From Bacteroidota bacterium (lineage in GTDB: Bacteria; Bacteroidota; Bacteroidia; 2-12-FULL-35-15), in the NCBI GenBank assembly GCA_025963725.1, contig JAOQAE010000006.1, forward strand, positions 124,001 to 188,000: DNA of 64,000 bases, read 5' to 3'. A model generated the notes under the pieces. It made no database searches and was not told where the DNA came from. It was given only the letters and a program-made list of their open reading frames with translations. Numbering within the stretch: position 1 is the first letter of the stretch; every line of letters begins with the position of its first letter. The translations under genes and the position numbers were made by a program. Positions 8,172 to 17,209 of this stretch are shown here, piece after piece.

Positions 8172-9181
8172 CAGATTCCCTTGATACGTGTTACGAGTGA
8201 AGAGACCGCATCCGAGAACGAGGTCTTGAACCTGCTCCTGTTCAGTGCTGCTGAATTATCGGCATTTTTATCGAGCCTGAAGGAGAACACAAAAGCTGAG
8301 TCCGGACCGTTCCAGCCGCCCATCTGCCCGAAGCGGATGTCGTTGAAATAAATATTCGACTCGTGCTCCGACATGATATAATCGCCTTTGGAAAAACGCT
8401 TCAGCAGCTGAACCGATTCATCGTTCTCAAAAGGCCTGAGCAGCGAATCTTTTTTATTCACATGATAAAAATCAACATTGTCTGTCTTGTCGAAAATGGA
8501 ATGATAGCCGAACCAGTAGCCTGTGGCATCCTTCGAATAGCTCATCCAGAGAAAATTGTTCAGGGGTGTTGGCGTGGTCACCACATCTGTTACCGCAATG
8601 TGCTTTTCTGCCAGCTGCTCCTCGATGCCGCTGTGCACATGCCATTTGTTAATGATCGTAAACACGAGGTACAGCGAGCTGATCCATAAACCGGCCTTAT
8701 TCCATTTCACCCGTTTCGGAGAGCCGTTCTTCGCGATCAGCGCAACAAGCACGCAAACAAGAAAAGGGATCGTATAAAAAATATCGGCGACAAAAATGGT
8801 GTTAAATGAAACACGGTAGCTGCTGAAGGGCTCGAACCAGCCTGTGCCGTAAGCCGTGAGCGAATCCAGCAAAACGTGCGTGAGCATCCCTAAAAAGAAC
8901 AGCCATGCCCAGTCCTTCCAGCCTACCTCCGTTTTTTTGAACCACCTGCTGAATAGCCAGCCAAGCAGAGGCGCCATGATCACGATGAACAGGAAGGAAT
9001 GTGTAAAGCCTCGGTGCACAAGCAACTGCTGCGCATCCGAAAAGCAGGGTGAGGCAAAAACATCAAAGTCGGGAATGGTGTCGGCGAAAGCGCCCCATAA
9101 CATGGCTTTCCGGCCGATCTTCCTGCCGAGCACAGCTTCACCGATAGCGGCGCCAAGGACAATATGCGTAAGTGAATCCAT
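8171..9181 (-). CDS. YdjM/DUF457-type membrane-bound metal-dependent hydrolase
   Basis: A 336-residue membrane protein. It has the family's N-terminal DSLTHIVLGAAIGE, then DTIPDFD (34-40), HRGFTHS (56-62) and THVLLDSLTAYG (H102, D106), the conserved His/Asp residues thought to bind metal. About five membrane helices fill the first 190 residues. The soluble C-terminal part of about 150 residues is less conserved. Members are annotated as metal-dependent hydrolases by homology; the substrate is unknown. It is the first gene of a two-gene operon with the NAD(P)-binding protein and is read divergently from the AI-2E transporter. Confidence 0.85.
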   Translation of the reverse strand: MDSLTHIVLGAAIGEAVLGRKIGRKAMLWGAFADTIPDFDVFASPCFSDAQQLLVHRGFTHSFLFIVIMAPLLGWLFSRWFKKTEVGWKDWAWLFFLGMLTHVLLDSLTAYGTGWFEPFSSYRVSFNTIFVADIFYTIPFLVCVLVALIAKNGSPKRVKWNKAGLWISSLYLVFTIINKWHVHSGIEEQLAEKHIAVTDVVTTPTPLNNFLWMSYSKDATGYWFGYHSIFDKTDNVDFYHVNKKDSLLRPFENDESVQLLKRFSKGDYIMSEHESNIYFNDIRFGQMGGWNGPDSAFVFSFRLDKNADNSAALNRSRFKTSFSDAVSSLVTRIKGI

Positions 9182-9250
9182 CTTTCTTAATATGAGGTAA
9201 AGATACTAAACAATACTTTTTATTAATACCTTTATCATATTATTCCGGAC

Positions 9251-10375
9251 ATGCAGAACCGCTCTAAGAACATACTCATTGCCCTTGCCATACTTGTTGT
9301 TTGTATCGCTGCCTGTTTCCTCGGAACGGTCATCCTTTACATCCTCATTTCAATTGTTCTGTCCCTCATCGGGCAGCCGCTCTACCGTTTTTTTTCAAGG
9401 CTGAAAGTGGGCAGGATCGCTTTTTCACCCGCCATCTGCTCGCTGTTATCGCTGCTGCTTATGATGCTTGCATTCGGCGGACTCTTCTACATGTTCATTC
9501 CGCTGCTTGTTGAGGAAGCGCGCATCATCAGCAGGATCGACCCGAACGCGGTGCTCAGCGCCTTCCGCGAGCCTCTTCAGAACCTCGAATACGACCTGCA
9601 GAAATACCAGGTCTCCTACGGCAACGGCGGATCCATGCAAAGCTATCTCGCCGCAAAGCTCACGACTATACTCGGCTTCCGCGAGATCAGCGGGTATGCA
9701 GGGCAAATGATCAGCTTCACGGGCGGACTGATCGCCGGCTTCTTCTCCGTTTCCTTCATTACATTTTTCCTGATGAAGGATGAAAGGCTGATCTACAATA
9801 TCGTGATCCTGCTCACGCCGCCAAAGCACATTCCCGCTATCAGGGACATCATGCACGACACAAAGAAGATCCTTACGCGCTACTTCATCGGCATCATTAT
9901 AGACATGCTGTTCGTAGCCACCACCATCGCCATCGGGCTTACGTTCCTTGGCGTGAACAATGCATTGCTGATCGGGATCTTCGCGGGCATCATGAATGTG
10001 ATCCCGTATGTGGGCCCGCTCCTTGGCGCCGGCTTCGCAATACTGATAGGGGTTTCAGGAAGCCTGCAACTCGACTTCTACACGCAGCTGGTTCCGCTCA
10101 TTGAAAAGATCGGCCTGGTGTTCCTCATCACGCAGCTGGTAGATGCATTCTTCATCCAGCCTTTCGTGATCTCCAACACTGTTAAGGCGCATCCGCTGGA
10201 GATCTTTCTCGTGATCCTGATCGCCGGCACTTTCGCAGGCATCACCGGGATGATCGTCGCTATTCCCGTTTATACGATCATCCGCATCATTGCCAAAGAA
10301 TTTTTAAATAACTTTAAGATCGTTCAAAAGCTCACGGAAGACCTTGGAGAAATTACAAACGATAACAACAACTGA
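9251..10375 (+). CDS. AI-2E family transporter (PerM/YdiK type)
   Basis: A 374-residue polytopic membrane protein of the AI-2E transporter superfamily. It has an N-terminal pair of helices, a soluble section (about 95-150), and then the conserved FFLMKDER and DMLFVATTIAIGLTFLGV regions followed by IMNVIPYVGPLLGA, the family hallmark. Eight membrane helices are expected. Family members have been linked to autoinducer-2 export (TqsA) or to sodium/proton exchange, so the substrate cannot be given. The next gene starts five bases after its stop, so the two are probably co-transcribed. Confidence 0.88.
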   Translation: MQNRSKNILIALAILVVCIAACFLGTVILYILISIVLSLIGQPLYRFFSRLKVGRIAFSPAICSLLSLLLMMLAFGGLFYMFIPLLVEEARIISRIDPNAVLSAFREPLQNLEYDLQKYQVSYGNGGSMQSYLAAKLTTILGFREISGYAGQMISFTGGLIAGFFSVSFITFFLMKDERLIYNIVILLTPPKHIPAIRDIMHDTKKILTRYFIGIIIDMLFVATTIAIGLTFLGVNNALLIGIFAGIMNVIPYVGPLLGAGFAILIGVSGSLQLDFYTQLVPLIEKIGLVFLITQLVDAFFIQPFVISNTVKAHPLEIFLVILIAGTFAGITGMIVAIPVYTIIRIIAKEFLNNFKIVQKLTEDLGEITNDNNN

Positions 10376-10380
10376 TACGC

Positions 10381-11040
10381 ATGCTGCATAAATCCACCTT
10401 CGACTTTCTTTCAAAGCTGAAAAAGAACAACAGCAAGGAATGGTTCGATAAGAACCGCCCTGAATATGAAATTGCAAAAAATGATTATAAGGAATTCATC
10501 CAGGAGCTGATCAACACGATCGGGAAGTTTGATCCCGCCGTTAAGGCGCTGGAGCCTAAGCACTGCGTATTCCGCATCAACCGCGACATCCGCTTCTCCA
10601 ATGACAAAACGCCTTACAAGGTGAACATGGGCGCAAGCATAGCGCCCGGCGGAAAAAAATCGATCACGCCAGGCTATTACATCCACATCCAGCCCGGCGC
10701 CTCGTTCCTTGCAGGAGGCATGTGGCAGCCGCCTGCGCCGCAGCTCAGCGCGATCAGGCAGGAGATCGATTACAACACACCTGAATTCAAAAAGCTCACC
10801 GGCAACAAGGATTTCAAAAAATATTTCGGCGCGCTTTCCGATGAGGACAAAGTTAAAACAAGCCCCAAAGGCTATGACAAGGGCCACCCCGAGATCGAAT
10901 CGCTGAAGCTGAAAAGCTTTATCATGGTGCACGACCTTAAAGACAAAGAGGTGCTTTCAAAGGATTTTATCAAACACTGCGAAGCTGTATTCAAAGCCAT
11001 GCTCCCGATGAACAAATTCCTGAGAAGGGCCTGCGATTAA
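10381..11040 (+). CDS. DUF2461 family protein
   Basis: A 219-residue soluble protein of the DUF2461 (TIGR02453) family. Characteristic segments are the N-terminal FLSKLKKNNSKEWFDKNR, the middle FRINRDIRFSNDKTPYK and the HIQPGASFLAGGMWQP region. The family is widespread in bacteria and some fungi with no established function. It starts five bases after the AI-2E transporter gene and likely shares its transcript. About 65 bases separate its stop from the convergent gldN-like gene; part of that gap resembles the CATTCAGAATGACA type of dispersed repeat. Confidence 0.88.
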   Translation: MLHKSTFDFLSKLKKNNSKEWFDKNRPEYEIAKNDYKEFIQELINTIGKFDPAVKALEPKHCVFRINRDIRFSNDKTPYKVNMGASIAPGGKKSITPGYYIHIQPGASFLAGGMWQPPAPQLSAIRQEIDYNTPEFKKLTGNKDFKKYFGALSDEDKVKTSPKGYDKGHPEIESLKLKSFIMVHDLKDKEVLSKDFIKHCEAVFKAMLPMNKFLRRACD

Positions 11041-11105
11041 ATGAGATTCTTCATTTCGCCCTGCTCCATTCAGAATGACAAACACTGCTACGTCGATGAA
11101 CCTCT

Positions 11106-11972
11106 TCAATAATGCCAGAGGTTGCTCTCGTATTTGAAGATGTCCTCCTTGATCTCCTCCGACTCCAGCAGCGCATCCATTCCCTGCTTGTACTCTGCGA
11201 TGGAGCGGTCGTACACATTCGACTCCTTATACACGTAGCTGGCGAACATCCTTTTTTCAAAAAGCTCATCATAGCTCATCCGCTCGGCATCGTTCCACCG
11301 GTTGAATACGGCAGCCCGTGCAAGGTACGGCCTTGCTTCCGGGAAATAGATCCAGAACAGGGGCTTGGAGCCGATCACTTCGCCATCTTCCGACTTCTTC
11401 ACGATCAAGGGGCAAATGCCGATGATGCGGACTTCCATCACCGAACGCTGCCTGTCGAAGAACCAATCTTCCTTGATCCAGTACTGGTGCACATCCGCTG
11501 AAGTGATCTCTGTTTTCACGGGCGTAGCGATCATATTATCGGGATTGTTCGCATCCTGCGACATGTGCGTTGAATCCCAGGTGATAAGCATGCTGAGCAC
11601 TTCCTGCTTTGTCATGGGCGTGGTGAACTCATCATCAAACACCGGATTCGCGAATGCGGTGAGGTTGCCTTCCAGCACTCCGCATTTCAACACATCAAAC
11701 AGGCTCATCAGGCATACTTTAGGCTCGGTAGGATAATACATGGGCAGGTTGAGCTTTTCGCGCAGGTCGAGCACGCGCCAGGTGCGCTTGCTCCACATCA
11801 CGTCGGCCTCTCTCAGGCTGGTATAGCTCACCGGGAAAGGCCGCTGCGTCCGGTTGAAATTGCAGGGGTCCGGCGACTGCGGGTTTTTGATCTGGCCTTG
11901 CGGTGTGCATTGCGCCATTGCGAATCCCGATACCAGTTCCGATACCAGGATCATGCTGAATAGTTTATTCAT
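11106..11972 (-). CDS. Second GldN-family T9SS protein (GldO-like)
   Basis: A 288-residue secreted protein with an N-terminal signal peptide (MNKLFSMILVSELVSGFAMA). It is clearly a paralogue of the upstream gldN, sharing READVMWSKR, WRVLDLREK, IKEDWFFDRQRSVMEVRIIG and the FWIYFPEARP motif. An AGGAGG sequence six bases before the ATG at 11972 fixes the start; the frame extends nine codons further. GldN is a periplasmic part of the T9SS ring with GldK. Flavobacterium johnsoniae also has tandem gldN and gldO with partly redundant roles, so a GldO role is plausible. A strong terminator between the two copies implies separate transcription. Confidence 0.85.
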   Translation of the reverse strand: MNKLFSMILVSELVSGFAMAQCTPQGQIKNPQSPDPCNFNRTQRPFPVSYTSLREADVMWSKRTWRVLDLREKLNLPMYYPTEPKVCLMSLFDVLKCGVLEGNLTAFANPVFDDEFTTPMTKQEVLSMLITWDSTHMSQDANNPDNMIATPVKTEITSADVHQYWIKEDWFFDRQRSVMEVRIIGICPLIVKKSEDGEVIGSKPLFWIYFPEARPYLARAAVFNRWNDAERMSYDELFEKRMFASYVYKESNVYDRSIAEYKQGMDALLESEEIKEDIFKYESNLWHY

Positions 11973-12108
11973 TTTGATCCTCCTGTGAATTAGATCCACT
12001 CCGGGAGAAAGATGTGTTGCCGGAATGAACAGGTTAATAGAGAGTAGTCCTGCCGTTCATGTAGAGTAGGAAACGGAAGGGCGCGGGAGATTATTGCAGC
12101 AAAAAAAA

Positions 12109-12137
12109 ATCCCGTCACACAAATTGCGTGACGGGAT
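12109..12137 (-). terminator. Rho-independent terminator after gldN
   Basis: A perfect 10-bp stem (ATCCCGTCAC/GTGACGGGAT) is followed on the minus strand by nine T residues. It lies 22 bases past the gldN stop and separates the gldKLMN operon from the second gldN-like gene. Confidence 0.88.
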
Positions 12138-12159
12138 CTTTGATTTTTTTTATTCCTGC

Positions 12160-13035
12160 TTAGAAGTGGAACAGATCGTGCTCGTATTTGAAGATGTCTT
12201 CCTTGATACGGTCAGATTCCAGCAGGGCATCGATACCTTGCTTGTACTCGAGGATAACGCGGTCATACACGTTTGTTTCCTTACGTACATAGCTTGAGAA
12301 CATCCGCTTCCAGAAAATATCTTCGAGGGTACGGCGCTCAGCATCGTTGTGACGCATGTAAACTTCCTGGTTAGCAAAAATAGGGCGTGCTTCAGGGAAA
12401 TAGATCCAGAACAATGCCTGGTCAGAACCTGTTGACTCGCCTGTTTCTGTTTTCTTTTCGATCAGCGGGCACAGTCCGATGATGCGGACATCAAGCACAG
12501 AGCGCTGCTTATCGAAGAACCAGTCTTCCTTGATCCAGTATTTCCATACTTTATCGGAAGTAATATCAATATCCTTTACAGGTGCGGAGATCATCATTCC
12601 CGGGTTGTTAGGATCTTCAGCCTGCGCTGTGGAATCCCAGTGTACCAGTTTCTTTTCGATCTCGCTTTTTGTCATTTCGTAACGGAACTCATCATCGAGA
12701 GCGGCCTGATCGAAACAAGTGATCGTGCCGGTATTCAATGCTGCGTCCTTAATTACGTCGAACAGGCTTTTCCTGTCAAGGATCGGTGTTGCAGGATAAT
12801 ACAGGGGATGATTGATCTTCTCGCGAAGGTCGATCACACGCCAGATCCGCTTGCTCCACATTACATCCGCTTCGCGCAGGTGCGTGTATGGGATAGCGCG
12901 TCTTGTACGCGTATTTTCTTTGGTATAAACCCCGTCAGGATATTTAGGCGCCTTAGGCGCTACAATCTCCTGGGCATAGCCTGTTCCTGCCAAAGCAAAA
13001 ACAAAAGCCACTAAGAAAAATTTAACTGTTTTCAT
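12160..13035 (-). CDS. gldN: T9SS periplasmic ring protein GldN
   Basis: A 291-residue protein with a signal peptide (MKTVKFFLVAFVFALAGTGYA) and the GldN/PorN domain. It carries READVMWSKRIWRVIDLREK, KYWIKEDWFFDKQRSVLDVR and LFWIYFPEARPIFA. In other Bacteroidota, GldN/PorN associates with GldK/PorK in a ring attached to the outer membrane. The ATG at 13035 is preferred over that at 13041 because AGGA lies just upstream at a normal distance. It is the last gene of the gldK-gldL-gldM-gldN run, 21 bases after gldM, and is followed by a strong terminator. Confidence 0.93.
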   Translation of the reverse strand: MKTVKFFLVAFVFALAGTGYAQEIVAPKAPKYPDGVYTKENTRTRRAIPYTHLREADVMWSKRIWRVIDLREKINHPLYYPATPILDRKSLFDVIKDAALNTGTITCFDQAALDDEFRYEMTKSEIEKKLVHWDSTAQAEDPNNPGMMISAPVKDIDITSDKVWKYWIKEDWFFDKQRSVLDVRIIGLCPLIEKKTETGESTGSDQALFWIYFPEARPIFANQEVYMRHNDAERRTLEDIFWKRMFSSYVRKETNVYDRVILEYKQGIDALLESDRIKEDIFKYEHDLFHF

Positions 13036-13056
13036 GATCATCCTGTATTTAATAAA

Positions 13057-14673
13057 TTATTTAACCTTAATAACGCAGCCCGGGATAGAACGAACCCCGT
13101 CAGGAGCCTGGATCTTCACCTGCTCGATAAGAACCTTACCGCCTGATTTAGCACGGTTCAGCAGCTCTTTCATCTGGCTGGTTGTTCCCGGCCCTTGTGC
13201 AGGATAATCTACGAAGGCACCATTCACGTTCATTGACATTACCCATGAAACAACAGGGAATTTCAAATCGAACACGAAATCCTCCAGCTTAGGGATAACC
13301 CCTGTAGCCTGCATCAATTCGCCTTTGCTTACTTTTCCGTCACCGGTTACACCGGCATACGAAGCAAGCGGGCTTGGTACTTTCTTAACGCGGAATTTCA
13401 TAGAGCCCATGGATTTGCTGCCTGTTTTCGTTTTAACGGAAACGTTCACAGTACACTCACCCGGCTGCTTCACAACAACAATATAATGTCCCTGCCCTTT
13501 GTTGATGACAGAACCACCGCCACCGGCAATAGTAGCTGTTACATCTGTAGGAGCCGCACCAGCAACTGAAATGTCTACAGGATTATCCACCCCGATGTAG
13601 AACACGTTCATTTTTGTAGGAGAGATCGCCATAGAAGGGCGTGCAACCATGTAGCTTCCACTGAAACGGTATGGCTTAATGCTTCCGTCCGGCGCCTTAA
13701 CATTGATCAACCCGCTGTACTCCTGTAAACCTTCTGAGCTTGTGTGTACAACATATTTACCAACACCGCCTTCAACAGGCACAGAAACTGGTGTTCCAAC
13801 GATCTTAGCTTCCTTGCTTGACGTATCTACCTGGCCGATAACGATCTCAGGGTTCTGTGTCGAGCTGTGGGCCGATACGAAGATATCAGCAGTGTAATCC
13901 TCACCTGCAGTGATGTAGCTTGTAGGAGCAACCACCTTTGCTTCGATCGCATCGAACTTAAAGTCGTTTGCATCAATCGCTTTCAGTAAAAGCCCAACCA
14001 CGTCGCTTTCCGCATTTTTAATGTCATTCTTCAGTCCTGCGAAGATACACATATCGGCAGCCATTGTAGTGTGGTCAAAGTTGTTGAATTCCCAGTGCAC
14101 CATTTTCTCATCGGCAAATGAATACACATCATCTGTGTTCAAACCGATCTTCAGGTTAGCCCTTTCTTTTTCAGGAACAAGCTCGATGAGCTCTTTCCTG
14201 AATTTAATGATCGCATCTTTCAGCTCGATCGCCTTTGCATCAGGCCCCGGCTCCTCAGGAGTAGCGCCCAATAAGAAGTGCGTAGGAACATCGTAGTTAT
14301 CCTTGCTGTCCAGCATTGCTAATTTGAAAGTATCGGCCACTTCTTTAGAAGGAAGCTTCTGTACTTCCATGTACAGCTCGGATTTGATGTCATCGATCTT
14401 ATCGCAAAGCTCTTTGGCTTTTTTCTTAACCTCCAGAGCTTTTTTATACCAAGGCTCAGTTTTGACCTTATTATCGGCCATTGCCTTTTCAAATTTGGAG
14501 TATAAAACCCCATTTTTCCCATCGAAGTTTTCGTTGGTTTTATTTAAACCATCTTCAACAATAACGAAAGCATTCAGAATCTCTTTAGATACGTTTAGCG
14601 CCAAAAGTGCTGTTAACACCAGGTACATCATACCGATCATCTTCTGCCTCGGAGTTTCTTTACCACCTGACAT
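13057..14673 (-). CDS. gldM: T9SS inner-membrane motor protein GldM
   Basis: A 538-residue protein with one N-terminal membrane helix (MIGMMYLVLTALLALNVS) preceded by SGGKETPRQK, the canonical GldM/PorM start. The remainder is a long periplasmic part: helical first (about 40-220), then several beta domains (D2-D4). The C-terminal segment with VSWVMSMNVNG and PDGVRSIPGCVIKVK matches the GldM C-terminal domain. GldL and GldM form the proton-driven rotary motor that powers type IX secretion and, in some species, gliding. It lies between gldL and gldN on the same strand; a 106-base gap separates it from gldL. Confidence 0.95.
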   Translation of the reverse strand: MSGGKETPRQKMIGMMYLVLTALLALNVSKEILNAFVIVEDGLNKTNENFDGKNGVLYSKFEKAMADNKVKTEPWYKKALEVKKKAKELCDKIDDIKSELYMEVQKLPSKEVADTFKLAMLDSKDNYDVPTHFLLGATPEEPGPDAKAIELKDAIIKFRKELIELVPEKERANLKIGLNTDDVYSFADEKMVHWEFNNFDHTTMAADMCIFAGLKNDIKNAESDVVGLLLKAIDANDFKFDAIEAKVVAPTSYITAGEDYTADIFVSAHSSTQNPEIVIGQVDTSSKEAKIVGTPVSVPVEGGVGKYVVHTSSEGLQEYSGLINVKAPDGSIKPYRFSGSYMVARPSMAISPTKMNVFYIGVDNPVDISVAGAAPTDVTATIAGGGGSVINKGQGHYIVVVKQPGECTVNVSVKTKTGSKSMGSMKFRVKKVPSPLASYAGVTGDGKVSKGELMQATGVIPKLEDFVFDLKFPVVSWVMSMNVNGAFVDYPAQGPGTTSQMKELLNRAKSGGKVLIEQVKIQAPDGVRSIPGCVIKVK

Positions 14674-14779
14674 ATTTTATATTTCGTTTCTGTAGATTAA
14701 TACTTATTTTTTATAACTCGTCCTAAACGAAGAATTCCAACATTCCTCATTTAAAGAAAAAATAAAAGGCCGGAGCCTC

Positions 14780-15568
14780 TTATTTTCTCATTGCGGTAAG
14801 CATGTTACCGTAGATAGTGTTCAGTGATTCCAGGTTAGACGACAGCTGTCCGATCTGCTCCTTGTAACGTCTTGTGTCGTCAACAGAGTCATTCAGATTT
14901 TTCATCAGGTCAGATAATCCTTCGTAGAATTTAGAAGTTGCTTTCAGGTGATCGTTAGAACCTTGGAGCTGCAATTCGTAAGAAGCGTTCAATGCCGCCA
15001 GGTTTTTGGAAACCTTAACGATCTGGTCGCCAAACGAAGCGCTCTCGTCGTTGTTAACGGTAAGGCCCATTAATGATTCTGCAGCTTTTGAATACGAATC
15101 GGATAATGTGCTTACATTTTTAGCAGCAGACTGTACGCTTGTAACATAATCATTTGTTGCAACTGATGCATCAGTGATATTGCTCAGCTTGCTTGCCTGA
15201 TCGCTCAGGCTGCGCATACCTTCTCCGAGGCTCGCGATAAGTTCGGGCCCTATCTTCGCATCCTCCAGCATGTTGTCTAACTGTTCTGTGATCGTTCCTT
15301 TGTCTTCTTCGATCTTATCATGCTCTTTTTCACCTTCTTCACCGTGCATTCCTGCTAATTCAGGGTATACAAGGCTCCAATCCACTTCTTCGTGTGGTGG
15401 CTCAAATGCAGAGAAAAAGAAGATAACTGCCTCAGTAGATAATCCAACAACAAGCATCGGACCTGCACCCGGCCAGTGCATAATCTTAAACATCGCTCCA
15501 ACGATTACAATTGCCGCACCAAATCCGTATAATTTGGCCATGAAACTTTTCCATTTTTTACCACCCAT
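14780..15568 (-). CDS. gldL: T9SS inner-membrane motor protein GldL
   Basis: A 262-residue protein with two N-terminal membrane helices (about 14-30 and 35-52) and the conserved AMFKIMHWPGAGPMLVVGL segment between and within them. It continues with the acidic EPPHEEVDW region and a long helical cytoplasmic part. GldL partners GldM in the T9SS motor; a Glu in the second helix (here the E of STEAVIFFFSAFEPP) is proposed to take part in proton flow in this family. The gene is followed by gldM, and an AT-rich gap of about 65 bases precedes it. Confidence 0.95.
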   Translation of the reverse strand: MGGKKWKSFMAKLYGFGAAIVIVGAMFKIMHWPGAGPMLVVGLSTEAVIFFFSAFEPPHEEVDWSLVYPELAGMHGEEGEKEHDKIEEDKGTITEQLDNMLEDAKIGPELIASLGEGMRSLSDQASKLSNITDASVATNDYVTSVQSAAKNVSTLSDSYSKAAESLMGLTVNNDESASFGDQIVKVSKNLAALNASYELQLQGSNDHLKATSKFYEGLSDLMKNLNDSVDDTRRYKEQIGQLSSNLESLNTIYGNMLTAMRK

Positions 15569-15633
15569 AATTTTAAAAGTTTAAAAGTTAATAATTGATT
15601 ATTTAGTTTAGATTAGAGATTACAAATTAAAAA

Positions 15634-17076
15634 TTAAAAGCCAACTCCCGGAGCATCGCCCCTGTTACGTCCGAGGTATGTCTGAACGCAACGGAAGCCA
15701 ACATAGCATTTTGCCGTATCCTGGTATTCGTATGTTCTTGAGCTGGTCTGCAGGTAGTATCCAACATCCTTCCAGGACCCGCCCCTGATCACTTTACGCT
15801 TCAGCACGTTTGCTTCATTGTCCTGAGCTTCGTATACATAGTCAGGGTTTAAATCGTGGCTGAAATCGTATGCCGATTCATCAAATGCATTGCTTGTCCA
15901 CTCAGCTGCGTTACCAGCCATGCAATATAAACCGTAATCATTAGGGTTGTAAGACATGATCTTTACTGTATGGAAACCACCGTCATCGATGTAGCTTCCG
16001 CGCATTGGCTTGAAGTTACCCAGGAAACATCCGAGAGCGTTCCTGATGTAAGGGCCGCCCCAAGGGTATGGGCTTAATGCATTTCCTCCGCGTGCTGCGT
16101 ATTCCCACTCAGACTCGGTTGGTAAACGGAAATCGTTTACATAGGTTTGTCCGTTGGCAAGCAGCCAGTTGTTGAACAATTGTGTTCTCCAGATACAGAA
16201 TGCCCTTGCTTGTTTCCAGCTTACTCCAACTACAGGGTAGTCGTCATAGGCTACGTGCCAGAAATACATGTTGGTCATCGGCTCATTGAACGAGTATGTA
16301 AAATCATGCACCCATGCGAGGGTATCAGGATAAATGTTGATGATATCCTTCACGATGAAAACACTTCTGTCCTTATCTTTTGTTTCGCGGATGCTGTAGT
16401 TACCGCTACCGTCAGAGATCTGGTCTTTTACGTCATAGTGCCCGAGGGTTTTGTTGTCGCCAGTGCTGGTAGACTGATAGCCATTGATAAAATCGCGGCC
16501 TTTGTCATCCGGTGATTTGGATGGCTTGAACCTGTTTGATTTCTGTGCAGCCATGCGCAGGTTGATCCAGTAATATTCGTAGTTCAGCTTACGGGTATCA
16601 ACTTCTCTTCTCCTGTAATAACGCTCTTCCGGTGGAAGGTACATGAATTCAAGAACCTCTCTTACATCCTGCTCGTCGTATGCGATCTCCTCGTCCCAAT
16701 TCACCAATGGCGGCTCAAGCGGCTGCTCATAATCATCTGTTTCAATTCCATGCTCCGCCCTTCCGTCTTCAAACAATGCCTTGTGTGCGATCGAATCCCT
16801 CACCCAGCTTACGAACTGGCGGTACTCATTATTTGAGATCTCTGTCTGGTCAATATAAAAGGCCTGAACGGAAACTGTCTTCGATTTTGTAGTGTGGGAA
16901 TAAGGGGTATCCTCATCACTCGGACCCATATTGTAACTTCCCATAGGGATGTACAACATGCCGAAAGGATCGATATCGAACCACTCTTCACGTGGGTGAA
17001 CACCTACAAGTTCTCCGCTGCTTTTAGTACAACTGGCTAAAGCGACTACAGAACTTAACAAGAGCAACTTTTTCAT
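15634..17076 (-). CDS. gldK: T9SS lipoprotein GldK
   Basis: A 480-residue lipoprotein: signal sequence MKKLLLLSSVVALASC with the lipobox Cys at position 16. The mature part has a formylglycine-generating-enzyme/sulfatase-modifying fold with GSYNMG, QAFYIDQTEISNNEYRQF, RLPTESEWEYAARGG and MAGNAAEWTSNAF, as in GldK/PorK. These proteins use the fold structurally and form the outer-membrane-linked ring with GldN. It is the first gene of gldKLMN. A perfect 13-bp hairpin lies in the 133-base gap upstream, between it and the porP-like gene. Confidence 0.95.
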   Translation of the reverse strand: MKKLLLLSSVVALASCTKSSGELVGVHPREEWFDIDPFGMLYIPMGSYNMGPSDEDTPYSHTTKSKTVSVQAFYIDQTEISNNEYRQFVSWVRDSIAHKALFEDGRAEHGIETDDYEQPLEPPLVNWDEEIAYDEQDVREVLEFMYLPPEERYYRRREVDTRKLNYEYYWINLRMAAQKSNRFKPSKSPDDKGRDFINGYQSTSTGDNKTLGHYDVKDQISDGSGNYSIRETKDKDRSVFIVKDIINIYPDTLAWVHDFTYSFNEPMTNMYFWHVAYDDYPVVGVSWKQARAFCIWRTQLFNNWLLANGQTYVNDFRLPTESEWEYAARGGNALSPYPWGGPYIRNALGCFLGNFKPMRGSYIDDGGFHTVKIMSYNPNDYGLYCMAGNAAEWTSNAFDESAYDFSHDLNPDYVYEAQDNEANVLKRKVIRGGSWKDVGYYLQTSSRTYEYQDTAKCYVGFRCVQTYLGRNRGDAPGVGF

Positions 17077-17115
17077 GTTTTTTGTTTTAATTTATATTAA
17101 ACCCCTTTTTATTCA

Positions 17116-17149
17116 GAAATCATCATACCATATAAAGTATGATGATTTC
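17116..17149. repeat. Perfect 13-bp inverted repeat upstream of gldK
   Basis: GAAATCATCATAC (17116-17128) and GTATGATGATTTC (17137-17149) form a perfect hairpin with an 8-base loop. There is no T-tract on either side, so it is not a typical terminator. It lies about 40 bases before gldK and 60 bases after the porP-like gene. Confidence 0.8.
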
Positions 17150-17209
17150 AGAAGAAAATAGGGTAGTTTAAACGATAGTAATCAGATAAGGTTACAAAAA
17201 GCTATTTTA

